This document shows positions 1-8,165 of a stretch of DNA of 64,000 bases, piece after piece. This stretch comes from Bacillota bacterium. Its GTDB lineage: Bacteria > Bacillota > Clostridia > Oscillospirales > Ruminococcaceae. The stretch spans positions 1 to 64,000 of the forward strand of contig JAKPUQ010000089.1 in NCBI GenBank assembly GCA_029572815.1, read 5' to 3'. The notes under the pieces were generated by a model. It worked only from the letters and a program-made list of their open reading frames with translations, searched no databases and had not been told where the DNA came from. How positions within the stretch are numbered: the stretch's first letter is position 1; the number at the start of each line of letters is the position of its first letter. Position numbers and translations under genes: made by a program.

Positions 1-616
1 CCGTGACCTGTTCCCATGAATATTTCAGCCTGTCACGCTTTGTCAGCTCATTCTGCGGAGTGTCAATGCTCTTGCCGTTGCGGATAAACTCCTCGACCTC
101 ACTTTCAAGGTGCAGCTTTTCGATCAGCGTGCCGCCGACCACAGCTATGACAAGCCCGACGATCACATACACCACAGCGACCTTCCAGCCGAATATGCTC
201 ATCAGAAGAATAAGAGAGCCGAGATCAACCATTGGCGATGAGATCAGGAATGAGAATGTCACTCCCAACGGCAGTCCAGCACTTGTGAAGCCGATGAATA
301 ACGGTATCGACGAACAGGAGCAGAACGGTGTGACCGTACCAAGCAAGGCGGCAACGCAGTTTGCACCGATACCATGAAACCGTCCGAGTATCTTCTTTGT
401 CCTCTCAGGCGGAAAATAGCTCTGAATGTAGGATATAAGGAATATCAGCACACCGAGCAGAACCATGATCTTGATCACATCATAGATGAAAAACTGCACA
501 CTTCCGCCGAGCTTTCCATCTGTATCAAGACCGCAGGCGTTCAGCAACGAGCCGATAAGCCTGTTCAGCCATTTCATACCGAGAATTTCGTCTTGTATGA
601 AGTCCCATACACGCAT
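1..616 (-). CDS. ArsP/UPF0718-family permease, 3' end off window
   Basis: About 205 codons are visible, reading left from an ATG at 616 with GGAGG six bases upstream; the gene runs off the window edge. The translation is a membrane protein with several hydrophobic stretches and the motif TPFCSCSSIPLF at about residues 96-107, typical of the YraQ/ArsP (UPF0718) permeases. ArsP members export trivalent organoarsenicals; others of the family are uncharacterised. It is the last visible gene of the ars operon, 38 bases after arsC, so a role in arsenic efflux is the natural inference. Family assignment is firm, substrate is inferred from context. Confidence 0.85.
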   Translation of the reverse strand, partial: MRVWDFIQDEILGMKWLNRLIGSLLNACGLDTDGKLGGSVQFFIYDVIKIMVLLGVLIFLISYIQSYFPPERTKKILGRFHGIGANCVAALLGTVTPFCSCSSIPLFIGFTSAGLPLGVTFSFLISSPMVDLGSLILLMSIFGWKVAVVYVIVGLVIAVVGGTLIEKLHLESEVEEFIRNGKSIDTPQNELTKRDRLKYSWEQVT

Positions 617-654
617 AAATTACCTCCAAAAACTAACGTTTTATCATAGTATAT

Positions 655-1062
655 TCACACTTTATTTACTATAATCTTCTGTTTCATAAGTAGTATTTTT
701 TCCTTGATCTCGTCAATGACCTTTTCAAATTCTTCATCACTTTTGCCTGTCGGATCAGATAGTTTCCAATCATCATCAAAAGGTCTGCCGATGAAAGGAC
801 AGCCGACATCACAGCCCATTGAGATTGCAATATCCGGTTCGGGAATATCTTTTATCAGCTTGCTGTACTGATTCTGTTCCATGTCAATATCATAGAACTT
901 TTTCATTAAGCGCACAGCATCCTGATTGATCTGTGGTTTTATTTCTGTTCCTGCTGAATAGCTTTCAAAAACATCCGAAGCAAGATGCTTTCCAAGTGCT
1001 TCTGCTATCTGGCTGCGGCAGGAATTATGCACACAGATAAATGCTATTTTAGGCTTTTTCAT
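655..1062 (-). CDS. arsC: Arsenate reductase, thioredoxin-coupled (LMW-PTP fold)
   Basis: Reduces arsenate to arsenite, which Acr3 then exports. The N-terminus carries the phosphatase-like loop CVHNSCRS (Cys10 to Arg16), and a second pair of cysteines at about residues 84 and 88 (GCDVGC) fits the disulfide relay of thioredoxin-dependent ArsC enzymes. The length of 135 residues is normal. I chose the ATG at 1062, which overlaps the end of acr3 by 14 bases; a TTG six bases further upstream is also possible. The overlap implies translational coupling in the ars operon. A protein tyrosine phosphatase role is the alternative, but the context argues for ArsC. Confidence 0.93.
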   Translation of the reverse strand: MKKPKIAFICVHNSCRSQIAEALGKHLASDVFESYSAGTEIKPQINQDAVRLMKKFYDIDMEQNQYSKLIKDIPEPDIAISMGCDVGCPFIGRPFDDDWKLSDPTGKSDEEFEKVIDEIKEKILLMKQKIIVNKV

Positions 1063-2101
1063 TATCAAACCACCCTTTCGTACGATTTGCTGTTCTGCAC
1101 AGTAACAGCATTACAGGAACTTCTGTCAGCACTCCCACCGTAGTCGCAAGTGCAGCAGGAGAAGATGTACCGAATAATGCGACAGCCACCGCAACGGCAA
1201 GCTCAAAGAAATTGGACGCTCCTATCATTCCCGCAGGAGCGGCTATATCGTGGGACAGCCTTAACACCTTGCAGGCGATATATGCGACAGCAAAAATAAT
1301 GAATGTCTGCAATACAAGGGGAACAGCGATAAGCAGTATATGCAGAGGATTTTCAAGAATGACACTTCCTTGAAACGAGAATATCAGTATCAAGGTGAGC
1401 AGTAAACCTATTGTTGTGATTCCGTCAAATTTATGGATAAAGGTATTTTCAAAGTATTCTGTACCCTTGCTTTTGCTTACGATAACTCTTGTCAGAATAC
1501 CAAGAATAAGCGGTATCACCACAAACATCACCACAGAAAGAAACAGCGTATTCATTGGCACTTGCACATTCGATACACCAAGCAGGAACTTAACGATAGG
1601 CACGAATGCAACAAGGATAATCAAATCATTAGTAGCGACCTGTACAACAGTATAGGCAGGATTTCCTTTCGTCAGCGTACTCCACACAAACACCATAGCC
1701 GTACAAGGAGCAGCACCGAGCAGAACAGCTCCGGCGAGGTATTCCGTAGCAAGGTCGGGAGTAATGAAAGCCTTGAAAACACCCAAAAAGAACAGACTTG
1801 CAATACCGTACATCGAAAACGGCTTTATCAGCCAGTTTACTACCCAAGTAACAAACAGCCCTTTCGGATTCTTGCCGACATTTCTGATACTCTGAAAATC
1901 GACTTTCATCATCATAGGATATATCATAAACCATATCAGTATTGCCATTGGTATGGAGATACCTGCATACTCAAACTGATTCAGAAACTCTGGTATCTGG
2001 GGAAGAAACCGTCCTATCAGCACTCCCACCACCATACACAGCGCCACCCAGATCGTGAGGTATCGCTGAAACACGCTGATACCGCTATTCTTTTGCTCCA
2101 T
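1049..2101 (-). CDS. acr3: Arsenite efflux permease Acr3
   Basis: Integral membrane exporter of arsenite, 350 residues with about ten hydrophobic segments. The motif GAAPCTAMVFVW around Cys133 is the conserved membrane cysteine segment of the ACR3 family. Start is the ATG at 2101 preceded by GGAGTG. It lies between the CGCAxxGCC gene and arsC and overlaps arsC. A small hairpin at 2149-2167 precedes it. Expression should follow the ArsR-controlled promoter at 3019-3047. Confidence 0.95.
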   Translation of the reverse strand: MEQKNSGISVFQRYLTIWVALCMVVGVLIGRFLPQIPEFLNQFEYAGISIPMAILIWFMIYPMMMKVDFQSIRNVGKNPKGLFVTWVVNWLIKPFSMYGIASLFFLGVFKAFITPDLATEYLAGAVLLGAAPCTAMVFVWSTLTKGNPAYTVVQVATNDLIILVAFVPIVKFLLGVSNVQVPMNTLFLSVVMFVVIPLILGILTRVIVSKSKGTEYFENTFIHKFDGITTIGLLLTLILIFSFQGSVILENPLHILLIAVPLVLQTFIIFAVAYIACKVLRLSHDIAAPAGMIGASNFFELAVAVAVALFGTSSPAALATTVGVLTEVPVMLLLCRTANRTKGWFDNEKA

Positions 2102-2148
2102 AGTATCACTCCATCAATATTTATTAATTGAAATCATTCTATTCATAA

Positions 2149-2167
2149 GCCGTATCTTTCATACGGC
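2149..2167 (-). other. Small hairpin between CGCAxxGCC gene and acr3
   Basis: Inverted repeat GCCGTAT / ATACGGC with a five-base loop, just after the stop of the CGCAxxGCC gene. There is no T-run, so it is more likely an mRNA stability or processing element than a terminator. Confidence 0.4.
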
Positions 2168-2171
2168 AGAA

Positions 2172-2609
2172 TTATTCATTTATCAGCTTTTCGACAATCA
2201 GCACAGCACTCTCTATCATCTTCGGACATTCCGTTGCAAACAGCCCCTTTGCCCTTGCATAAGTCTTTCCCTCATCGGTGGAAATATCGCAGTCAAGCAG
2301 CTCACGGCAGATATAAGAGCCGTTTTGTTTTGCAAATTCATCAAGAAAACGCACGGCATAGCTGTTTGCTCTCTCTTTGCTTTCTAAGTCACCGTCCTCG
2401 CACATACCGTATTTAAGCCCTAAAGCCATAAGCGCACCCGTACACGCTCCGCAGACCTCAGCCTTGCACATACCGCCGCCGAAGCAAGCTCCGACTTTCA
2501 ATGCCTGTTCCTTCGTCATTCCAAGCTCCTCGGCAAATGCCGCAAGCACCGTCTGAGAGCAGTAATACCGCTTTGAGAAAAGCTCACTTGCAATTTCTGT
2601 GTGTTTCAT
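2172..2609 (-). CDS. C_GCAxxG_C_C family cysteine-rich protein
   Basis: A 145-residue protein with the family's spaced cysteines at about positions 17, 42, 48, 53 and 56 in the pattern ACFGGGMC...CGACTGALMALG. Members are thought to be redox or metal-binding proteins, but no reaction is established to my knowledge. A clear ribosome site (GGAGG) precedes the ATG at 2609. It sits second in the ars operon, between arsR and acr3, which suggests a role in thiol chemistry or arsenite handling. That role is inference only. Confidence 0.85.
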   Translation of the reverse strand: MKHTEIASELFSKRYYCSQTVLAAFAEELGMTKEQALKVGACFGGGMCKAEVCGACTGALMALGLKYGMCEDGDLESKERANSYAVRFLDEFAKQNGSYICRELLDCDISTDEGKTYARAKGLFATECPKMIESAVLIVEKLINE

Positions 2610-2651
2610 AGTTTACCTCCAATAAATATATTTGAATTTATCTATACGAAC

Positions 2652-2692
2652 TGTAAATAAAAATCCGTGTTCCCACGGACATTTTATTTACA
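2652..2692 (-). terminator. Long hairpin over the arsR stop codon (intra-operon terminator)
   Basis: On the minus strand TCCGTG-GGAA-CACGGA is flanked by TGTAAATAAAA and TTTTATTTACA, giving one long near-continuous stem, and the 3' side of the core is T-rich. The arsR stop codon lies inside it. It should end or thin transcription after arsR, so the regulator would be made in excess over the pump genes unless there is read-through. Confidence 0.7.
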
Positions 2693-2989
2693 GCAGCATT
2701 CTCCGCTGTCAGACACTTTTGTCAGTTCACGCAGAACATTCACGGCTATCTCCGTACCCTCCGGAGAAATGGAGTAATACATCCACTTGCCCTCTTTTCT
2801 TCCGACCACAAGACCGCTGTCACAGAGTATCTTCATGTGATGCGAAAGCGTAGGTTGGGTACACTGCATTGCTTCAAGCAGCTTGCAGGCACATTTCTCG
2901 CCGTTTTGCAGAAGCCTGAATATCTGCACACGGTTCTCATCGCACAGAGCCTTGAATATCACGGTGATCTGCTTGTTTGTCAGTTTCAT
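2684..2989 (-). CDS. arsR: ArsR-family arsenic-responsive repressor
   Basis: A 101-residue winged-helix repressor. The metal-sensing box appears as EKCACKLLEAM with Cys33 and Cys35, matching the ELCVCDL box of classical ArsR, and the C-terminus ends in three cysteines (GECCCK) that could add thiol ligands. The recognition helix region reads TQPTLSHHMKIL. It is the first gene of the ars operon and starts with an ATG after GAGGTGAGCAA. Binding to the palindrome at 3030-3051 would block the promoter until trivalent arsenic is bound. Confidence 0.95.
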   Translation of the reverse strand: MKLTNKQITVIFKALCDENRVQIFRLLQNGEKCACKLLEAMQCTQPTLSHHMKILCDSGLVVGRKEGKWMYYSISPEGTEIAVNVLRELTKVSDSGECCCK

Positions 2990-3018
2990 TTGCTCACCTC
3001 ACATTGATGATTTTCTAT

Positions 3019-3047
3019 ATTATATCACACATATTGAAGCTTGTCAA
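3019..3047 (-). promoter_or_regulatory. ars operon promoter
   Basis: On the minus strand TTGACA (3042-3047), a 17-base spacer and TATAAT (3019-3024): a perfect sigma-A type promoter, 30 bases upstream of arsR. Confidence 0.92.
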
Positions 3048-3051
3048 TATG
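3030..3051 (-). promoter_or_regulatory. Probable ArsR operator
   Basis: Perfect inverted repeat CATATTGA - 6 nt - TCAATATG, overlapping the -35 box of the ars promoter. Position and symmetry fit steric repression by ArsR. Confidence 0.8.
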
Positions 3052-3078
3052 TTTTCGGCATTTTTCATTAAAATAATA

Positions 3079-3104
3079 AAGCCCTCAATATGAATCGAGG
3101 GCTT
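3079..3104 (-). terminator. Rho-independent terminator
   Basis: Stem AAGCCCTC / GAGGGCTT with a ten-base loop, followed on the minus strand by TTATTATTTT. It lies six bases after the stop of the broken reading frame ending at 3110 and insulates it from the ars promoter. Confidence 0.8.
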
Positions 3105-3109
3105 TTAAG

Positions 3110-3739
3110 TTATTCAGTTCCAAAAAGGTATACTGTCATTTGTGAGCCGTTTTTGACGACATCGGTGACAGGTCGGGAAACTGCACCACCTAGAGCAGCT
3201 AAAGCCGTTGTGAACGATTTTTGAGCCTCCTGTGGCAGATACATAGAAAGCAGATCACGCCTGCTGTCTATGGAATAATTATGACAGGAGGAAATCAGAT
3301 GAACAAATTCTACATGAACGGTAAGCTGATACACAAGGCTTCCGATCACAACACCAAATGCTGTGAGGTTGAGAAATGGGTATTCCTTCCTCACTCCGAC
3401 TTTGAAAGGCTGAAAGCAAACCCATATCAGGAGCATGAGGCGATAACTGCTGCCAGAGACCTTATGTACGAGGACAAGAATCAGCTTTGTCGCAATGACC
3501 ACATTCTCACGCACATCTTCAAGCGCCTTGCCGACTATCAGCTCGTTGTGACCTATCCCCGAAAGGTTCGGGCTGTAGACCTCTGCCGTGTCAAAGAAAT
3601 TACAGCCATGCTGATAAGCATTCCATATCGCATCGATGCTGTACTCCTCGGACGGTATCTTGCCGTAGCCGTGGGAAAACGCCATGCACCCCATGCCGAC
3701 TGCGGAAACTTCTATATCTTTCAGCTTTCTTGTTTGCAT
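3110..3739 (-). pseudogene. Truncated aldo/keto reductase fused to unrelated sequence
   Basis: The first ~86 codons are a good N-terminal part of an aldo/keto reductase: a TIM-barrel start with GMGCMAFSHGYG, the NAD(P)H/catalytic stretch NFFDTAEVYSP and VVIATK with the catalytic lysine. Near base 3482 the homology stops and the frame continues through about 120 codons that do not look like the family and lack the HHDP/LHQP region. Part of that sequence (3299-3482) is better read as a gene on the opposite strand. I read this as an AKR gene cut by insertion or recombination. The final part ends just before a terminator and could be the tail of another lost gene that I do not recognise. Confidence 0.75.
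3299..3482 (+). pseudogene. 5' fragment of an unknown gene inside the broken AKR
   Basis: An ATG at 3299 preceded by ACAGGAGGAAATCAG, a strong ribosome site, opens about 61 natural-looking codons (starts MNKFYMNGKLIHK, later WVFLPHSDFERL and ITAARDLMYED). Beyond ~3482 the same frame becomes merely the antisense of the aldo/keto reductase, so the gene is truncated at that junction. I do not recognise the family; its compact style resembles accessory genes of conjugative elements, which would fit an insertion event, but this is a guess. Confidence 0.45.
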
Positions 3740-3778
3740 TATGACTCCTCCTTATCGGTCAGGCGAATTTACGGCGAT

Positions 3779-4296
3779 TCATTCACCGTTACGCTTTTCG
3801 TAGTAATGCGTACCTTTCATGCGGTAAGTTCCTCTTGCGCCGTAGGCATTGGCATTCAATACCGAAGTATAAGTCACACTTGCGGTATCGTCGCTGACCT
3901 CGATTTTCGGGCTGTCCATACCGATCGTGAAGTACCGCAGGCTGCCGTCGGCGATGTCTGCAAAGTATTCCTCACGGGTCTGTGTCATACCGCTCATGTG
4001 GGTGTAGGTCATATCCTCGGAGACAAGCTCACGCATCGTGTCAATGTCCGCATCGGTCATAGCCTGACAGTATCTCGCCTGTGCGTACAGAACAGAAAGC
4101 TGTTCATCGGTCAAAGAGCCGAGGTCTGCATTTATCAACTCAACATTTGTCAGTGCATAAAAATTGTAATTCTTCATATCATCACCGCTTTCGATCGTGG
4201 CAGTTTCAGAGGCCATACTTAAAGCTGATCGCTCGTCTTTTTTTCGCAAGAGGTCAGGCAAAACATTGCTGCGACTAATAGAATAGCTGTCTTCAT
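3779..4296 (-). pseudogene. NTF2-like (SnoaL/DUF4440) lipoprotein, frameshifted after signal peptide
   Basis: An ATG at 4296 encodes a lipoprotein signal, MKTAILLVAAMFCLTSCEKK, with lipobox LTSC, then runs into a stop. A second frame continues from about 4261 with an NTF2-like domain (EQLSVLYAQARYCQAM, TYTHMSGMTQTREEYF) to the stop at 3779. The two frames would join if the seven-T run at 4238-4244 had eight bases, giving one lipoprotein of about 170 residues. The domain closely resembles the C-terminal domain of the exported flavodoxin fusion at 9207. It starts 10 bases after the SDR gene and is likely co-transcribed with it. A sequencing error, real decay or slippage-based switching are all possible. 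Confidence 0.75.
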
Positions 4297-4306
4297 CGTG
4301 AACTTC

Positions 4307-5164
4307 TCATCTGCCGAGGTTGAATTTTTTGTTTTTCAGCGCAGCTATCGTTCCGCCGTCCACAAGCAGGTCTGTGCCTGTCACATAGCTTGCGGCATCA
4401 CTGAGCAGGAACGCACCTGCCGCACCGATCTCGTCGGGCGAACCCACACGGCGCATCGGTGTTGCGTCGATCATTCGCTGATAGCCTGCACCATTCGCAT
4501 TGAACTCGTCATAAGCAAGGGGCGTTACGATAACTCCCGGGCTGATGGTGTTTATCCTCGCACCACGCTCGCCCCATTCATGGGCTGCCGCATACTGTAC
4601 CTGCAAATGATTCGCCTTCTTGGAAACGATGTATGCCGTCCCTGAATTTGTGATACGCTCGGGTGACAGACAGGGCAGGTCTTTCAGCTTATCGGCAGGA
4701 GTTGTCATGATCTGATATTCCTCCTCGGCGGAAAGCGGCGGGAACATATAGCCTGTCTGACTGGAGATCAGCAGGCCTGCACCGCCCTTTGCGATGACCT
4801 TACCGAAGGCATCAAGTGCATATTTGGAGCCGATGAGATCAAGGTCGATGATCTTCTCAGGGCTTGCCTGATTGGGCGAATGTCCTGCGGTGTGAATGCA
4901 GTATTTCACCTCACCAAGCTCAGCTGCTTTTGCGGCAAAGGCTTCGATGCCCTCTTTGCTGTTGGCATCGACCACCATAGTTTCCACCGCATAGCCGTAC
5001 CCCTAATACTCAAGCTTTACTTCATCAAGACGCTTCTCGCTGATGTCACCGAAAAGCAGTGTCATTCCTGCACAAACACGGCGAAGAATTGCAGTTCCCA
5101 TGCTGCCTGCACCAAGCAGTACAGCGACCTTTTTGTTTTCGTTCCTGTCAAATACCATAGCCAT
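4307..5164 (-). pseudogene. Short-chain dehydrogenase/reductase with in-frame stop
   Basis: From an ATG at 5164 (AAGGAGG upstream) the frame encodes a Rossmann start, KKVAVLLGAGSMGTAIL, then an in-frame TAG at 5003-5005 after EVKLEY, then continues in the same frame to 4307. The rest has SDR hallmarks: YCIHTAG, the YxxxK active site (AYIVSKKANH), INTISPGVIVTPL and a C-terminal DLLVDGG. One base change (TAG to a sense codon) would restore a 285-residue enzyme. A GTG at 4987 could restart translation but would lack the NAD(P)-binding loop. Substrate unknown. It sits in the AKR cluster, 12 bases after the lipoprotein AKR stop. Confidence 0.8.
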
Positions 5165-5176
5165 AAAAATACCTCC

Positions 5177-6214
5177 TTAATAGTCCGCAAAGCGTTCGTT
5201 TTTATCAATTGCTGTGAGCTGTGTCATTTCGTCAGCACTTAGCTCAAAGTCGAATATCTCGCAGTTTTCCTGAATGTGGTCGGGATTGCTGCTGCCGGGT
5301 ATCGCAATATTCCCTGCCTGCAAGCGCCACCGCAGAATGATCTGTGCAGAGGTCTTTCCGTGAGCCTCAGCGATAGCCGGGATAGTCGGATCATCGAAAA
5401 GCGTCTGCGTGTTTCCCCGACCACCCAGCGGGAACCAGGATTCAAGCACCGTTCCGTACTGTGCGATATGCGACTGCATTTCCTTGCTCTGGTGGTAGGG
5501 GTGAGTTTCATTTTGTAATAGTGCCGGCTTTATGCTTGTTGCATTTACAAGCCTGTCAAAGTCCTCCGTCTCGTAGTAATTGGAAAGCCCGATACTTCGC
5601 AGCTTACCCTCGCTTACTGCCTTTTCCATAGCCTGATAAGCCTGCACATCATTCTCGGGCTGAGAGTGGTGGAGTATCATCAGATCAATATAATCAAGCC
5701 CCAGCCTGTCGAGGGAAGCCTGCACCGCAGCTTCACCGTCATCATAGTCGGAGGTCCACATTTTGGTGGTAACAAAGATCTCCTCACGGGTGACGATGCC
5801 TTCGTCTATGGCTCGCTGAATACCACGTCCAACTGCCTCCTCATTGCCGTAAATTCGGGCTGTGTCGATAAGCCGATAACCGTCCGAAAGCGCCCAGTAG
5901 ACCGAGTTCTCCGCCTCCTCGTCCGAAAGAGAAAAGCAGCCTATACCCAGTATCGGCATTTCATAGCCGCTGTTGAGAGTGACAGTTTTCGTGTCGAAAT
6001 CAAATTCGGGATAGCCTGAATTGTCCGTTTCCTGCTGTGATTCTGTTGTTTCGTCGAAAATGACTTCAACCTCTGTTTTGGCTGATGTTACAGCAGTTGC
6101 GGAAACTTCTGCGGTTGTATGATCAGGTGTTGAAACAGAACCGCTGTCATTTGCACCGCAGGAAGCAAGTGCTGTACAAAGCACAAGAGTGATAATACAC
6201 TTTAATTTTGTCAT
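5177..6214 (-). CDS. Lipoprotein aldo/keto reductase
   Basis: 345 residues. It opens with a lipoprotein signal (lipobox LASC, Cys19) and a ~50-residue Ser/Thr/Glu-rich linker, then a full aldo/keto reductase domain. Catalytic tetrad candidates are seen as DTARIY (Asp, Tyr), FVTTKMW (Lys) and MILHHSQP (His); the cofactor loop IAIPGSSNPDHIQEN is present. AKRs are normally cytoplasmic NAD(P)H enzymes, so a membrane-anchored outward-facing copy is unusual: either it has its own cofactor source or uses another electron carrier. It starts 20 bases after the upstream AKR stop (6235) and is probably in that operon. Confidence 0.88.
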   Translation of the reverse strand: MTKLKCIITLVLCTALASCGANDSGSVSTPDHTTAEVSATAVTSAKTEVEVIFDETTESQQETDNSGYPEFDFDTKTVTLNSGYEMPILGIGCFSLSDEEAENSVYWALSDGYRLIDTARIYGNEEAVGRGIQRAIDEGIVTREEIFVTTKMWTSDYDDGEAAVQASLDRLGLDYIDLMILHHSQPENDVQAYQAMEKAVSEGKLRSIGLSNYYETEDFDRLVNATSIKPALLQNETHPYHQSKEMQSHIAQYGTVLESWFPLGGRGNTQTLFDDPTIPAIAEAHGKTSAQIILRWRLQAGNIAIPGSSNPDHIQENCEIFDFELSADEMTQLTAIDKNERFADY

Positions 6215-6234
6215 ACTTCCTCCTTGATCTCATC

Positions 6235-7080
6235 TCAGTGAATTTTATACATTCCAAGCGTCACCGCATTTGCCATATTGTCAGGGTTATGCGTACCCTT
6301 GCCTTTATCGAGCGCACGGATAGCAGTCATATCATCATCTGTCAGCTCAAAATCAAAAATGCTGATGTTATCACGGATATGTTCAATAGAAGTCGCTTTC
6401 GGAAGTGCGATGATGCCCTCCTGATAATGCCAGCGGAGAATGATCTGTGCGACTGATTTGCCGTACTTTTCAGCCAGTCCCACAAGCACCTTGTCGGTCA
6501 GAAGCTGCCTGTTTGCGTGACCGAGAGGATACCATGCCTCCATGCGGATATTGTATTTTGCAAGATACTCACGCAGCTCCTTCTGCTGAAAATACGGGTT
6601 ACATTCCATTTGGTTGACAACGGGCAGTATCTCCATTTTCGGCAGCAGCTTGTCAAGGAATTTCACCGTGTGGTTTCTCACACCAATAGAACGTATCTTG
6701 CCTGCCTTTACTGCTTCTTCAAGGGCTTTCCACGCACCTGCGGTGTCACCGTAGGGCTGGTGGAGCAGATACAAGTCCATGTAGTCAAGCCCCAGCTTAG
6801 TAAGCGAGGTGTCTATTGCCTTTTTCGCAGCCTCATAGCCGTAGTCCTGAAGCCACAGCTTCGAGGTCACATAGATATCCTCACGGGGAATACCCGACTT
6901 CTTCACAGCCTTGCCCACATCGCTTTCGTTCTGGTAAGCCGCCGCCGTGTCGATCAGGCGGTAGCCTTCTTTCAGCGCAATTGTGACGGCTTCCTCCGTC
7001 GGACCATTGTTCGGCACCATGAATACGCCGAATCCTGTTACGGGAATTGTTGTATTATCGTTCAGGTCAAAATTTGTCAT
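6235..7080 (-). CDS. Aldo/keto reductase (cytoplasmic)
   Basis: 281 residues from the ATG at 7080 (GAGGTG upstream; an in-frame GTG at 7089 is less likely). Motifs: GFGVFMVP, LIDTAAAYQNE (Asp and Tyr), VTSKLW (Lys), YLLHQP (His) and IALPKATSIEHI at the cofactor phosphate. It belongs to the 2,5-diketogluconate reductase-like branch that reduces aldehydes and ketones with NADPH; true substrate unknown. It has its own promoter at 7113-7142, with the same upstream element as the promoters at 8148 and 9145, so it should be controlled by the LysR protein at 8224. Confidence 0.92.
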   Translation of the reverse strand: MTNFDLNDNTTIPVTGFGVFMVPNNGPTEEAVTIALKEGYRLIDTAAAYQNESDVGKAVKKSGIPREDIYVTSKLWLQDYGYEAAKKAIDTSLTKLGLDYMDLYLLHQPYGDTAGAWKALEEAVKAGKIRSIGVRNHTVKFLDKLLPKMEILPVVNQMECNPYFQQKELREYLAKYNIRMEAWYPLGHANRQLLTDKVLVGLAEKYGKSVAQIILRWHYQEGIIALPKATSIEHIRDNISIFDFELTDDDMTAIRALDKGKGTHNPDNMANAVTLGMYKIH

Positions 7081-7112
7081 ACAGATCACCTCATAAAGAT
7101 TTCTTTAATACC

Positions 7113-7142
7113 ATTTTATCACACGAATAGCGATAAGTCTAA
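7113..7142 (-). promoter_or_regulatory. Promoter of the AKR at 6235-7080
   Basis: Minus strand TTAGAC (7137-7142), 18-base spacer, TAAAAT (7113-7118). The -35 box directly follows the shared LysR-type element. Confidence 0.7.
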
Positions 7143-7174
7143 TCGAAAACTTTAATAACCAATAGAAAAATTAA
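7143..7174 (-). promoter_or_regulatory. Candidate LysR-type operator, copy 1
   Basis: Minus strand reads TTAATTTTTCTATTGG, then TTATTAAA-GTTTTCGA, directly abutting the -35 box. Nearly the same string precedes the flavodoxin promoter (9112-9144) and a related one precedes the AKR promoter at 8148. Confidence 0.65.
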
Positions 7175-7192
7175 ATTGCTATATACAAGAAT

Positions 7193-7221
7193 CGGGGACG
7201 CTCGCAAAGGAACGTCCCCGA
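7193..7221 (-). terminator. Hairpin after the AKR at 7242
   Basis: Stem CGGGGACG / CGTCCCCG with a 13-base loop, about 20 bases beyond the stop at 7242. The T-tract is weak, but a strong stem here fits a terminator. Confidence 0.65.
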
Positions 7222-7241
7222 AAAAGCGAGGTATGAGATGA

Positions 7242-8102
7242 TCAGACTTTCAGTCCGTTGATGAACTTTACAAACTCCACAGAGCTATGATCGACGATCT
7301 CACTGTGCCCCTTGTCCTTGGCAGAGATCACTGCCATATCATCAGCGGTGAGGGTGAAGTCCCAGATATCGAAATTCTGCTCCATACGGTCAACGTGAAC
7401 GGACTTCGGCAGAACAGAAACACCTCTCTGCACATTCCAGCGGAGAACCACCTGCGCAGCGGATTTGCCGTATTTCTGACCGATAGCAGTCAGCTCCGGA
7501 TCGGTGAAGATACCGTGCTTTCCCTCTGCGAACGGTCCCCACGCCTGCGGTGCAACGCCGTATTCCTTCATAACTTTGAGGGCTTCTTCCTGCGCAAAGA
7601 ACGGGTGAAGCTCCACCTGATTGACCGCAGGGATAACATCCACATTCTCGCAGAGGTTTGCAAGGATCGCAGGATAGAAATTGGAAACACCGACTGCCTT
7701 GACAAGTCCTTCCCTGTAAGCCTTGACAGCACCTCTGTATGCAGCAAAATAGTCGCCCATAGGCTGATGCAGCAGGATCAGATTAACGTAGTCAAGACCC
7801 AGCTTTGCAAGAGATACCTTGATGGACTCGTAAGCCGCGTCCTCGTTCTTCATATTGGAGACCCATACCTTTGTTGTGATGAACAGCTCCTCACGGGACG
7901 TCAGACCGTCTGCGATCGCTCTTGCAACTGCCTTGCCGACGGCTTCTTCATTCATGTATGCCTGTGCCGTGTCGATCAGACGATAGCCGACCTTGATCGC
8001 ACTGTAGACCGAGTCCTCGCACTCCTTTGGGTCGGGCACCTGAAATACACCGAAGCTCTCCAGCGGCATTTTTGCACCTGTGTTAAGTGTTACAAATTCC
8101 AT
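7242..8102 (-). CDS. Aldo/keto reductase (cytoplasmic)
   Basis: 286 residues from the ATG at 8102 (AGGAGG upstream). Motifs: ESFGVFQVPD, LIDTAQAYMNE, FITTKVW, LILLHQP and VSVLPKSVHVDRM. Same family as the two AKRs downstream, and this copy is divergently transcribed from the LysR gene with overlapping promoters, the classic arrangement for a LysR target. NAD(P)H-dependent carbonyl reduction is expected; substrate not predictable from sequence. Confidence 0.93.
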   Translation of the reverse strand: MEFVTLNTGAKMPLESFGVFQVPDPKECEDSVYSAIKVGYRLIDTAQAYMNEEAVGKAVARAIADGLTSREELFITTKVWVSNMKNEDAAYESIKVSLAKLGLDYVNLILLHQPMGDYFAAYRGAVKAYREGLVKAVGVSNFYPAILANLCENVDVIPAVNQVELHPFFAQEEALKVMKEYGVAPQAWGPFAEGKHGIFTDPELTAIGQKYGKSAAQVVLRWNVQRGVSVLPKSVHVDRMEQNFDIWDFTLTADDMAVISAKDKGHSEIVDHSSVEFVKFINGLKV

Positions 8103-8136
8103 AATTGATACCTCCTGTAAAAAATTAGCCGTAGCC

Positions 8137-8165
8137 TTTACATTTTTATTATACTATGCTATAAT
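8137..8165 (+). promoter_or_regulatory. Promoter of the LysR gene
   Basis: TTTACA (8137-8142), 17-base spacer, TATAAT (8160-8165). It overlaps the divergent AKR promoter, and transcription would start just before the shared element, allowing autorepression. Confidence 0.75.
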
